NCBI GenBank assembly: GCA_946122785.1 | Contig: CAMGYJ010000010.1 | Coordinates: forward strand, 30,545,608-30,609,607 | Source: Linum tenue | Taxonomy: Eukaryota; Streptophyta; Magnoliopsida; Malpighiales; Linaceae | Direction of reading: 5' to 3' | Length of the DNA: 64,000 nucleotides | Shown: positions 11,998-22,501 of the stretch, in pieces | Layout of the letters: every line of letters starts with the position of its first letter | How positions within the stretch are numbered: the stretch's first letter is position 1 | Program-made: the position numbers and the translations under genes | Notes under the pieces: model-generated | Databases searched by the model: none | Seen by the model: only the letters and a program-made list of their open reading frames with translations | What the model was told of the DNA's origin: nothing

Positions 11998-12780
11998 CAC
12001 GGGAGCTAAGGAGCGCCCCAACCATTCAAAACCTCACAGGAGCTGGCGAGCCCCTCTACAAGTCAACAACGCACGGGAGCTGAGGAGCGCCTCAATCATT
12101 CAAAACCTCACAGGAGCTAGCAAGCCCCTCTACAAGTCAACAACGCACGGGAGCTGAGGAGCGCCCCAACCATTCAAAACCTCACAGGAGCTGGCGAGCC
12201 CCTCTATAAGTCAACAACGCACGGGAGCTGAGGAGCGCCCCAACCATTCAAAACCTCACAGGAGCTGGCGAGCCCCTCTATAAGTCAATAACGCACGGGA
12301 GCTGAGGAGCGCCTCAACCATTCAAAACCTCACAGGAGCTGGCGAGCCCCTCTACAAGTCAACAACGCACGGGAGCTGAGGAGCGCCCCAACCATTCAAA
12401 ACCTCACAGGAGCTGGCGAGCCCCTCTACAAGTCAACAACGCACGGGAGCTGAGGAGCGCCCCAACCATTCAAAACCTCACAGGAGCTGGCGAGCCCCTC
12501 TATAAGTCAATAACGCACGGGAGCTGAGGAGCGCCTCAACCATTCAAAACCTCACAGGAGCTGGCGAGCCCCTCTACAAGTCAACAACGCACGGAGCTGA
12601 GGAGCGCCCCAACCATTCAAAACCTCACAAGAGCTGGCGAGCCCCTCTATAAGTCAACAACGCACGGGAGCTGAGGAGCACTCCTACCAATCAATACCTC
12701 ACAGGAGCTGGCGAGCCCCTCTATAATTCAACAACGCACGAGAGATAAAGAGCGTCTCTACCAGTAAACACCTGACGGAG
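11998..12780 (+). repeat. 74-bp tandem repeat, about 10 copies
   Basis: Units start CACGGGAGCTGAGGAGCGCC at 11998, 12072, 12146 and so on. The period is 74 bases, with few differences in the first eight units and decay after about 12590. Each unit contains GGAGCTGGCGAGCCCCTCTA. The high identity suggests recent amplification by unequal exchange or replication slippage. Confidence 0.9.
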
Positions 12781-13113
12781 CTGGCAAGCGCTAAAGAAAT
12801 ATAGCAGAAGTTGATTGAAGAGCATCAGAAAAATCGTCGACGCTGTCATGCGTCAAAGAAGTACAGTAGAGTGAGTATCAGAAAAATTTCGCGTTGGCGT
12901 ACGCTATATAAAAAACGTAAATTTTCCATCATTGGTGAAGACTATCAAAGAAATGGAAGTCGTCACAATTGGTGATCAAATACAAACCCACAAAATTACT
13001 TACAGTTCTCACATCACTCCAAATTCACATCCTTAACACAACCATGACGCTACTTTTTCAAAATGTGGTGTCTTTATAGAAACTTTGTATAACTCTTTAT
13101 ACAAAGAGATATA
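12781..13113 (+). other. 3' untranslated interior of the young element
   Basis: No ORF of note. A decayed copy of the 62-bp unit lies at about 12800-12870. The rest is unique AT-rich sequence up to the polypurine tract. Confidence 0.5.
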
Positions 13114-13123
13114 CAAAGGGGGG
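13114..13123 (+). other. polypurine tract
   Basis: CAAAGGGGGG, followed by CAAC and then the 3' LTR start TGTAGACACC at 13128. This is the expected plus-strand primer for reverse transcription. Confidence 0.8.
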
Positions 13124-13127
13124 CAAC

Positions 13128-13582
13128 TGTAGACACCACATTTTGTCCGGAGCAACCATCCTACTCAGAACTCGGAAGAATATCCTTTTTAAAATTCAAA
13201 AAGAAAACTCAAGTAAAATTTGGACGAGGTTGGTTGAGATTAGCAGTGGCGAATCAATAAGTACCAACGATTTTTAATTCCGTTTTATTTGGTTCAAATA
13301 TTTGTACTAGGTAGGATTAGCAGTAGCTAATGACTACAAAATTTGCTTTATTTAGAATAACATAGTGTGCTGTCACAACCTATACTAATATCATTGTATT
13401 CGGTTTACAGTTGGTCTAAAGGTGGTAAAATGGACGAATGGTAGTAATCCATGGTGTGGGAAACGTTGATTAGAAGTTTGGATATGGTTTAAAATTGGAG
13501 AAGCAAACAAATTGGGCTGGAAGAATCAATTGAATGTTTGAGCAATACATGCAATGATTATCTATTTCTGAAGGCAATAACA

Positions 13583-13613
<31 letters not shown>

Positions 13614-16600
13614 ATGTGTAACTACAAATTACAATTTATAAACTTTAAGATACACTTAGTAATTATACATTGAAAAAAAAGAAAACTATCAGAAACAAAC
13701 CCACACCAGCAGCCCAATTCTCAACCCATAAACCCAATCCAGGCCCATAATTTTCGGCCCAGTCCACAAGTCAACCAGCCCAGTCAAACAAAGTCAACGG
13801 ATCAGCTTCGGTCAGCTTGGAACAACCGACTTCTTACAGCCTTATCTCATCCCAAAGGCCAACAATGATTACTGCCTTTTCTTGAAAGGAGGAAAATGGC
13901 CAGCTCTTCTGCAAACCGAACAAACAATTGACAACACACCCAAATGAACAGTAAAATCCAGGTATAAAAGGAGGGGTCGGTGAGGGGGGAGTGATCTGAG
14001 GGTTCTCAATTCCAGAAAAATAAGGAGAATAGCACAAAAGTAAACATCAATTTTGATAGAGAAGAGAGCAGTTAATCGATAGAGGAAAGGAGAAGCAAAA
14101 GCAGCTCTGGAGGCATAGAAGCAGAAGGCAGAGGACATAGCAATCAACCAGCAGAAAATCAAACACAAGAAAACATTCTCGGCAGTTAAGGTTGGTATTT
14201 CTCAAACCCATATTCGATCCGTGTATAAGAGTCTTCATTCATCTACTTAACAAGCTTAGTTGAAAACAGAAAATGAATATTTCTTCATTTGGTAGCCTAT
14301 ATGTATATGTTAGATTCATGTGTGTTTGATAGATCGATATCTACTCTTGCTACCATTTTCTGTCGTTTTTAGACTAAATCATGGATCGAACCAGCCAGAT
14401 TATCTGTATGTACATGATAGATCAGTATGTTTCTTTTTGCTAGATTTGTTTTGTGATTATTACTGCTTCATAATTCACAGTATCCATGTAGGTTTACTTA
14501 AGTTCTATCCATGTAGAATAATAGGCAGAGATTGAAATTTTCGTGAATCCCTAATCAACATAAAAGCCAGTTAAATAGAAAAAAACCTTCAACCTCACAA
14601 TCGACCCACAAAACAAAATCATAGCATAAGAAACCAGTTAATGGCAAAATCAATTAAGATCCAAAGTTCCGATTTAGTCATAGCAGTGGCTGTGACTTAG
14701 GTTATTGTTCTTAACCGTTCTTTCCAAACCATTGTCGATACTATATTCTTAAACTCCTACCCCAAACGTAGAACATAATTTTCTTTCTCAGTCCGAAATC
14801 ACAAGCAGTGGCTGTGATTTTCGGCTATGTTAAAAGGTTTTGAATTAAAACTCTACAACACGATAATTTCAGATTTCAAAATCCACAGCAAAAATCAACA
14901 AAACAAGCGATTTACCAAGCATTACCATGAAAAAAATTCACTAGCAGATTAAGAAATCGACTCCTAACTACTTAGAACCCAATCGACTAAAGAGAAAACA
15001 GACATAAATCTCCAGTTGTACAGGGGATATCACCTAAATCTCTTCGTTTAGTCACTGCAAAGGGGAGGGTTCGAGAGATTCTGGTGCTACCTCTGGCTGG
15101 TGGCAGTTGTTTCTGCGCCGGCGACCACCGCCTCTCCCTTCCTTCTCTCGGCGGAGATCCAAAACAAAAACAAAACAAAAACGAAACAAGTTAAATCTCG
15201 ATCTAATTCATTAAATCCAACTAAAAATGGACATGCATGTGAGAAAATCTTACCATAGGGTAAGGTTCACCCCTCGTCACTGTAATTTCGGCAAGGGAAA
15301 GTAGATCGGGAAGCCTCCTCAATTTTGGGCAGAATTCCGGAAAAATAAACAAGAGAAAGGGTTAGAACCTCGAAAACCAGGAAATCAATACTTGAAAATG
15401 GTAAAAAAATCTTGCATGCAAAACAAAAACGAACCTTTAAGGCCCCCTTGTTGTCGTTGTTGTCATCGCTGGCGGCGCCTCCCCCACTCGCCACCGTCGA
15501 CGCTTCCCCCAGTCACCGCCGGCGATGCCCTTCTTCTTTCTCCTTGTCGTTTTCAGAAATAAGAAGAGGGAGAGAAGTAGATCGGATAGGGGAGAGGGCT
15601 CATCAGTTTCCATTTCTCGGATAAGAGAGGAAGAACGCGAGAGGGAGAAGAAAATTGAGAGGGGAGCGTTTGGTTTGATTAAGTTTTTTGGGTCTCCTCT
15701 GGAGGAGAGGACGAGAGAGAGGCGAGTGGGAAGATGAGAGAGAGGGCAGCCGCCGCTTAGGGTTAGAGGGGATTAGGGTTTGCTAAGAGAGACTTATATA
15801 CCCCGTAATTTGAAATGGCAAAAATGTCCTTAGGGTTTTCTAGATATTACTCTCCCTGCCACCGTGTTTTCAATCATTTACCAAGATACCCTTCCCCCCC
15901 CCCCCCCCTCGCTGCACCAAAACGAGAAATAGAAAAAGTTCTCCTCCGGGTTTCAACCCGGGTCATTTAGTGGGTGTGTCTTATGACCTACGCTTTAGCC
16001 AGTGGGCTAGGTAGCAATCATTCGTTGCCAATTCTATCCATCAGCTTATATGCACAGTTAATACCATATTTTGATTGCAAAAGAAGCCATTAGTTAGGTT
16101 AATTACCCTTTTTTATAATACGCGTCAAACCTCTTCCTAATAACTAAAATCATTGGTCTGCCATAACCTCATAATAATCTAAATGAAGTTTTATTAACAA
16201 AATTATAATACGAGATTTACGTTCAGTGGAACGTGGTAAAAATTACATTCAAAACGATCAAAGTCACGAACGAACTACGTGGACTTTGATCCCGTCTAAC
16301 GGGTACGTAAGCAACCGATAAGGTTCGAGTCCAACTAACCAATTAACTTCATCTTTTACGTCAGTGGGCGTACAATTAAATTAAAGCTAATACGATTAAA
16401 ATCATTAAATGGTCCAGTGGGACCTAAAATTGCAAAAATATTATTAAAATACACCCAACTCATATAAAAACTTATCGACTTAAGTAGTACCGATTTAGGG
16501 CGTTGTGGGGTGTGATTTCACTTCCCCACACGTAACCGTACTCCCGAACCCATATCTCTTAATCGCAGACCATATCTCGGTTCTGACCCTAAGGTTAGAG

Positions 16601-16700
16601 CCGACCGACGAGTGTTCGATCCACTCCAAGTAAGATCGATGGCGACTCCCAAAAATGCCGACGCGACGACATCGGACCCCCCGGAGGGACGGTTGCGACA
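13128..16700 (+). repeat. 3' LTR of the young element
   Basis: Full LTR of 3573 bases from TGTAGACACC to TTGCGACA, nearly identical to 3707-7269. Differences seen by eye include single substitutions near 13167, 13815, 14633, 14932, 15284, 15564, 15783 and 16309, one base less near 16052, and different poly-C and (AAAT)n lengths. TATA box at 13963-13969. The base after the end is G of GCATC. The matching left flank has been lost, so no TSD can be shown. Confidence 0.9.
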
Positions 16701-17536
16701 GCATCTTTTAGAAGGTTCCACAGAGTGGTTTTTACAGGTTTTCTGCTGTTTCTGCTAAATTTAATGTGAAGGTTGGAGGTAGTGCTTAAAAGTTGGGCAT
16801 GTGTTTGAAATATGTGCAGTGGTTCTCTTAAGAAATGAAAAAGAAAATGAAAGCAAAAGAGAGCCACTACCAAAAATCTGAATAGTGCCCATTAAGTAGT
16901 GTTTCTTAGCAGTTTGGCTTGGAAATGCTGACATTTATATAACCCCCTTCGCTCTTGTGCTCTTGAGAATTTGAGTAATGCAGAATGGCAGAAAGGAAAT
17001 ACTGGTTTGTTTGACTGTGATTGTGTGGGTTTATAAATGTGGAACCTTGTGTTATGAATACTTCCACCACCTAAAAGGCATTTTCCCCATGTCCAAGACC
17101 CTAGCCAGTCATTTGAACCTGTGTCTAAGACCTCCAGATTAGTTAGTGGTGACACCCCATGTGTGAACTCTAGCATTTAGAGGCTGCCATCATGGTGAAG
17201 AGATGTTAGGGATTGAGAGAATAAGCATGCGCATTTTTCGCATCAAATTGTCCTGACCCCACTGGTCGAGAGTGAGCGATTCATTTTTTTCATATTCTAT
17301 ATACTCTTGTACCCCGGTAAGGACCTAGATTGCTCGGTCTCTATTCTGATATCTTGAGTTTTGTGCATGAGGTGACTGTCTTGAGTGAGTGGTTGAGTCA
17401 AGTCTATGTTGGTTGGTGAACAGAAGGGAGACTCTTCCTTTACTCGATTTTGCTGCACTCGAATGTCCTTTGTGGTGGTTGCCCAAGTTGCTAGTGAATT
17501 TGCTCATGTTTGATGTTTGAAAGCCAGTACGATTCA
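16701..17536 (+). other. residual interior of the outer element
   Basis: Non-coding sequence between the young element and a solo LTR. It has no retroelement protein motif. It is assigned to the outer element because it continues, across the solo LTR insertion, into 18466-18586 and that element's polypurine tract. Confidence 0.6.
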
Positions 17537-18465
17537 TGATATGATCCCAATTGGATCAATCCACAATTCACAATTACTTGTTAAAGAAGCCATCTCAACT
17601 TACAAGAAGAATTCTGATTTTTGGCTAAGTGTTGGGACAGTTTCGAGATACCTACTTTGGAGGCATGATTCTCTCAATTGGCTGGGTGGAAATTCAAGGT
17701 TAGGAGTTTTTTTTGCAGATAAAGTTTCCATGTTTCCAATGGTATGCTTTTTGGATCTAGATCATGTCATTAAGGTTGTTTTCCAAGGCCTCAAAGTTGC
17801 TACCTTAAAACTGGAAAACTGCCAGAAAATGACCAAGGCAGAAAACTGTTTTGTGAAGCCTACTTTGGAGCTCAATTCAAGGAGCATGGATGAGATTCAA
17901 GTCAAAAGGCTTCCACAACATGAAACTAGGTATGCTTGTGAACAAAGGGAAGGAATTGGATGAAGAATTGGAGTTCGGGAAGGCCTCGGACGAAAGGTGC
18001 GAAGTTAGTAAGAAAACTGCCTTTTGACTGTTTTGCGGGCAGCTTACTTGTGCGCCAAGAAAGGAAGTTTATGGCCGAATTTTGAGTCCTTTTTAGAGTT
18101 TGTTTTTACCATAATTGTTTCCTAGTTCTATTAGGTTTGTATTAGGATTTTATTGTCTTTAAATAGCTTTCATTCTCACGTTATAAGGTTAGAGGTTATT
18201 GAATTGAATACAAACCGAGTGTTTGAGTTCTTGAGTTGCGTCTCGAGAGTTTACCCATTGTCATTAGCTATGAGTGGATTCCTTAGCTAATTACAAGACC
18301 CTTGTGAAACTATTCTGAGTGGATTCCAGAATCGTTTAGCAAGTTCTCTTATCAATCGATTAATCACCTCGATTGTGGCGAGAATTCTACCTATCCATCA
18401 TCTATCGTTCGATTGTATGTGTGAGCTGCGTATTCTGATCAAAAGCACTCACTGGTGCTTTATCA
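17537..18465 (+). mobile_element. solo LTR, U3-ORF family, copy 1
   Basis: 929 bases starting TGATATGATCCC and ending GCTTTATCA, flanked on both sides by ATTCA (17532-17536 and 18466-18470), a perfect 5-bp TSD. It is homologous to 48722-49683 and 51537-52521. A TATA-like TTTAAATAG lies at 18158-18166, about 622 bases in, so the first 600 bases are U3. There is no interior, so this is a solo LTR left by LTR-LTR recombination. The superfamily is unknown because no pol is associated. Confidence 0.9.
17541..17963 (+). CDS. ORF inside the U3 of the solo LTR, copy 1
   Basis: The ORF starts at base 5 of the LTR (ATG ATC CCA) and is 423 nt long, giving 140 residues ending in GIG. I do not recognise the protein. 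The start is chosen because the same ATG opens the ORF in all three LTR copies; an in-frame ATG at 17517 lies outside the LTR and is accidental. Visible conserved points are WLS at residues 28-30, a tract RYLLWRH..SLNWLGGNS in the middle and FPM.CF further on. There is no obvious signal peptide, membrane segment or zinc finger. It lies upstream of the LTR's own TATA box, so it could be expressed only from an upstream promoter, for example at the end of a genomic transcript when part of a 3' LTR. Function unknown. Confidence 0.6.
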   Translation: MIPIGSIHNSQLLVKEAISTYKKNSDFWLSVGTVSRYLLWRHDSLNWLGGNSRLGVFFADKVSMFPMVCFLDLDHVIKVVFQGLKVATLKLENCQKMTKAENCFVKPTLELNSRSMDEIQVKRLPQHETRYACEQREGIG

Positions 18466-18586
18466 ATTCACGTGTTCTGTGCCTTTATGACTTGTCCCCA
18501 ACGTTGGTATGATTGAAAATGTGAGCTTACCTTGTGTCTGACTTGGTTTGCTTGGGGACAAGCAAACGGTTAAGTGTCGGGGAGTT
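18466..18586 (+). other. interior end of the outer element with polypurine tract
   Basis: It begins with the right TSD copy (ATTCA) of the solo LTR. It then holds a segment with GCTTGGGGACAAGCAAACGG and the purine tract TCGGGGAGT (18577-18585) directly before the 3' LTR at 18587. Confidence 0.75.
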
Positions 18587-20006
18587 TGATAGACCGTTAA
18601 TTGCACATGTTTTTACCCCTATTCTTACACCGTTTGAGATGTGGATTCTCGTGTTTTAGGCCGATTTCATGCTAGGTTGAACTTGTTTGTGATATTTCAG
18701 GTCCTAGTACGTGAATGGAGGCTTGGGAGCGAGTTTGGGTCGATTGGACGAAGATCAGACGCGTGGCGAGTCGCTGAAGAAGCCACACGGGCATTCCTGG
18801 AACCCACACGGCCATGCAAGTCACCTTTGTGGCCGTGTGGGATTTAGCGAGGCTTCACACGGGCAAGCTGGAGAATACACACGGCCGTGCATGTCACCAA
18901 TGTGGCCGTGTGGTATTTACCGAGCACACACGGGCATGGTGGAAATTCCACACGGTCGTGTTTCCCTGGCCGTGTGGGAAGCCTGAAGTGCAATTATTCG
19001 GGATGCAGCGTTTTGGAGCTCACACGGGCATCTGGGTAAGCCACACGGCCGTGTGGCATGCCCGTGTGATCGGGAAATCTGGGTTTTTACCCAATTCCGA
19101 GCCAAAAGTGAGGGAATCGACTTTTTGGAGCAAAAACAGAGCCCTAGAGAGAGAAAGTGCGAAGAACTCATCCTAAGAGTGGTTGTGGAGCTGGGTTTCA
19201 TCAAATCAAGCTTGGAGATCATCAAAGGAGTGATAATCATCATCCCAGAGCAGATTCTTCCCATTGTTATGAGTATGACTGCTTTGTATCCTGTTTTCCC
19301 CTCTCTCTATGGAGTAGAACTTTCTCTCACTTGGGTATGAAGAACCCTAGTTCCATGTGTTAGTGATTTTGATTGTAATGACTTGGGATTGTTATACTGC
19401 TTGATTATAATCGAATGATGCATGATTCATTGAATTGATTGAAGTTTGATCAGCTTTTCTTGATTTCTGCTGCAACCTGAGATAGATAGAATCTGATTAG
19501 GTTGTTAGAGCTACATCATTCGGTAGTAGTGGATTGGTTATACGAGAGTTAGTCAATCTACTGCTTTGTACTGGAATCCAATTCCAGTAGTGGAGTTCTG
19601 TGTTCATAGCCTCAGCTTTCTATTCCGGTGAAGACTAGTCGTCTGCCGGGTAGTTTGACTGAGAGGGCTTGGTCAGCTTAAGAGATTCCAAGCTACTGTC
19701 GGATCTTCCGCAGTTTAATCAACAGTAAATCAACCCAGGTTAATTACAATTGAGACCTAACTAAGGAGCTAGGGGGACTCATTCCCGAGTGACTCTCCCT
19801 TTGCTTTGGAAAACCGAACCATTTCCTGCTTTCTTACTGCTTTTACTTTAAACAACAATCACTCGACTTAGTTTGCTAGATAATAGATAATCACGGAGTA
19901 GGCAGTAGATCTAGACCCCGGGATAACATTAGAACTTGCTACTTTACTGCATTCCCGGACTGCGATTATACTTGGTCGCAGTTTGCTGTTGTGTTTTAGT
20001 GTGTCA
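18587..20006 (+). repeat. 3' LTR of the outer element
   Basis: About 1420 bases from TGATAGACC to TGTGTCA, followed by the TSD CCCAA. The region 18780-19080 is a cluster of CACACGGGCA and CACACGGCCGTG motifs. A divergent copy of the same LTR family lies on the minus strand at 47145-48521. The ORFs of 70-120 codons here reflect this repetitive G+C-rich segment and are not genes. Confidence 0.9.
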
Positions 20007-20011
20007 CCCAA

Positions 20012-22110
20012 CCATTCCATTTAGTTAGTGTAACATTCCATCCCTACATATATGAAATTCCGAAACCACCCTTCCATTATTAATATAAATAGTCCTATTT
20101 AACCTAAAACGAGGGGGAAAAGAAAAACCCTAAACTAATCATGGAGCAAAAGCCGCGGAAACCCTAGATCTTTTCCCCAAATGAGAAAATCAAACCCCAC
20201 TGCTCAGATTTTCAGTAACTACGGAGGGAGCGGAATGTGGAGGGAGCTTAGTTCTGTCTTTTGGAGGGCAGGTGGTGGTTTGAGATTTGTATAAACGACA
20301 ACAATAGCTAAGCTAGCAATGGGATTGGGGTGCTGGCGGTAAACTCTAAGCTTCTTGGTTGCTCCATCAACGTATATATGCTGCACTAGATCGACGGAGA
20401 CGGAGAGCGGGAGGCATCAGCCTGTATGTCTTCGATGGACGAATGTCGTGAGTCTCGACTCCCCAATTCTCAAGTTAATATGTTGTTACATAATCTGTGA
20501 TAGACTTCAAGGGACAGCGAAATGCCTATGCATGTAAAAGGTAATGGGAAGCAATTAAGTGGACTTAGCTTGTTCCATACCTGGGTGGCGTTTATAGTTA
20601 AATGGGAGCTAGCTGTGAGAAGAACAATTCAACAAGTCGGGTATTTCAATAAAGGAGTTGAGTGCTAGGCGGTTGTTTTGGTTATAGAGAATTGAAGGGA
20701 TCAACATCATAATAAGCATGATGGGAGTAGTTTTCGTTATCAGTCTATGCATTCACGTTTATGTTTTGCATTTCAGTTCACGCCTTATGTTTCAATTATT
20801 CGTTATACGCTTCTTTGTTAAGTTAAGCTCTTTGCGTTCAACATTTACTTTAAGTATGCATAACATCATGAAGCATTAATAAACTACATTTTAAGCCAAG
20901 CAAATACAAGTTCAATTCTAAGCTAATCAAGTGCAAGTTAATAAGTTCATATCTTCCCCTTGTGGGAGAGATCACCTTAAGTAAGCTCAAACTTCTCAAG
21001 TTAAGTAAACAAGTATAAGCTTAAGTGCATCTCTCCATCGTGTGAGAGATTGATTCAAGCAAGTATGTTAAGTTATCAAGTTAATAAGTAAGAAAAAGAT
21101 CAAACCTCACTCACTAGCTAAGCATGCATCCACCTCACTTCTCAGAGTGAGGAAGTCCATGTATACTACCCACTCCTTCAGACAAGGAGTCCATGTTCAA
21201 GTTAACATATTAGGTACCGCACGGTCGCCTAGCTAGCGCGCGGTTACCTCACCTCCCATAGTGAAGGAGGTCCATGCTTATCACGTTATCCACCTCCCAC
21301 AGTGATTGAGGTCCATGTTTATCAGGTTTAGGTTGCCGGAAGGTTGTGCTAGTTAAGTTGAGCTCGGGACCCCATTGTAAGATGAAATATGCAAGATGCT
21401 TAGAAGGTGAACAAGAATTATAAGTTCAAGAACTTCTACTAATGTACCCAATAACGTACCACAAGTTCCTCGCCTCACGAAGAGATCGAACGAGAGAGGC
21501 CGAAGCAATGCCCTAATTACAATCATCAACCGGGTCTCACGATCTAGCTCGAAACAATATTCCACCTCCATTGCAAGCAAAAAAAAATGTTACTCCAAGA
21601 GAAAGAGAACAAGTTCCATGGTAGTTACGTCAACATTAATGGATTTTGTAACCACTACGTTTCTCCCTCCTTTACTGTGTTTCTTTTAACTTCAACAGTT
21701 CGGTAAGAAAAAAAAATTTGCCAGAAAGTAGAAAAAGATAGACTACAACTTCGTTAGTAGATATATTAGAGGACAACAAAAAGGGAAGTTTGTCTGGGAA
21801 AGACCCAAAATCACAGCTGCTGCCTACTTAGGAACCCTGAAAGCAAACATAACCAACCCAAAGCTAAAACAGAAAACGACTCCTATTCATTAGTCGCTCT
21901 CTTTTTCAGTTTTTCTCTCTCAAGCTCTTTATAAGCCATTCATTACCTTTGGCAAACAAATTATGATTCAAGAAAGTGATGGCACCATCCAATAAAAATA
22001 ATCTTTTTGTCTTTCTTCCCTTTTTTTTCTTTTAGGTGGGATGATCACCTTCTCTCCACACACGAGGAAAGTGATACCATACCCTTCTTATTCTTCAATC
22101 ACATTCAATG
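20012..22110. other. intergenic, no gene supported
   Basis: No ORF with recognisable domains. A segment at about 21110-21330 repeats the phrase (GAGG)AGTCCATG / GAGGTCCATG, preceded by short inverted motifs (CTCAC..GTGAG, CACCTCCCA..AGTG). A TGTAACATTCC at 20032 looks like an LTR start, but I found no matching right end with a TSD. Confidence 0.4.
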
Positions 22111-22119
22111 TTAAAAAAA

Positions 22120-22492
22120 GGGCAATGTCTATTTTTTACCCAAACCTTTTTCAGATTCTTTTATTTCAACCAAACCTATAGAAATTCTATTTATTATCCA
22201 AACGTATTATAATTTATCAAAGTCTGGGCATTTCTTCTGTTACCGTTACTTATTTCGTCCACGTGAGAGGTGGGATTTTGTTTTGTTTTTTGATAATCTT
22301 TTTATTAAAAATAGTAAATAATGGTATTTTGACCGTCACGTAGGAAGTCAACTCATTATGGTCATACTTAGTCAGCATTACTAACAGAAAAGTTGACGGA
22401 GAGTTAACGTTTGGATAATTTTTAGGAATTCAATAGGTTTGGTTAAAATAAAAGAATCTGAAAAAGGTTTGGGTAAAAAATAGACATTGCCC
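22120..22492. mobile_element. Mutator-type MITE with 9-bp TSD
   Basis: 373 bases. The left end GGGCAATGTCTATTTTTTAC is matched at the right end by its perfect inverted copy, and the terminal inverted repeats run for about 65 bases with almost no mismatch. Both sides carry TTAAAAAAA (22111-22119 and 22493-22501), a 9-bp TSD. Nine-base duplications and long terminal inverted repeats point to Mutator-like elements. The interior is non-coding, so it is a MITE. The near-perfect arms suggest recent insertion. It lies 1.2 kb upstream of the formin start codon. Confidence 0.92.
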
Positions 22493-22501
22493 TTAAAAAA
22501 A

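Larger units (their letters stand above)
3707..16700 (+). mobile_element. young non-autonomous LTR retrotransposon (LARD/TR-GAG type)
   Basis: Two almost identical LTRs of about 3.57 kb (3707-7269 and 13128-16700) flank a 5.86-kb interior. The interior has a primer-binding site directly after the 5' LTR, a gag-derived ORF (8107-8949), two tandem-repeat arrays (11724-12780) and a G-rich polypurine tract before the 3' LTR. No protease, reverse transcriptase, RNase H or integrase is present, so it depends on another element. By eye the LTRs differ at about a dozen sites plus simple-repeat lengths, so insertion or LTR homogenisation is recent. Large LTRs with a mostly non-coding interior fit the LARD class. 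The gag sequence points to Ty3/gypsy, probably Tat/Ogre-related (inference). Confidence 0.9.
2515..20006 (+). mobile_element. outer Ty3/gypsy-type LTR element, interrupted by nested insertions
   Basis: The left LTR starts TGATAAACC at 2515 and the right LTR ends TGTGTCA at 20006. The five bases before (2510-2514) and after (20007-20011) are both CCCAA, a perfect TSD, so both ends belong to one insertion. The interior next to the 3' LTR ends in a purine-rich primer tract (TCGGGGAGT, 18577-18585). Remaining pieces are the truncated 5' LTR (2515 to about 3709), a residual interior (16701-17536 and 18466-18586) and the full 3' LTR (18587-20006). No gag-pol of this element survives. The LTR start and the region before the 3' LTR resemble Tat/Retand-type gypsy elements, but that lineage call is from memory and tentative. 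Confidence 0.85.

Noticed and set aside
11724..12780. Regular repeats as a possible CRISPR-like array
   Set aside because: The repeats are directly adjacent without unique spacers; they are ordinary tandem repeats in a plant retrotransposon.
16701..16710. TSD of the young element
   Set aside because: GCATC follows the 3' LTR, but the left flank is GGGGG-type outer LTR sequence; the left copy was lost with the junction deletion.
20032..21600. Possible solo LTR starting TGTAACATTCC
   Set aside because: No right end with a matching 5-bp duplication was found.
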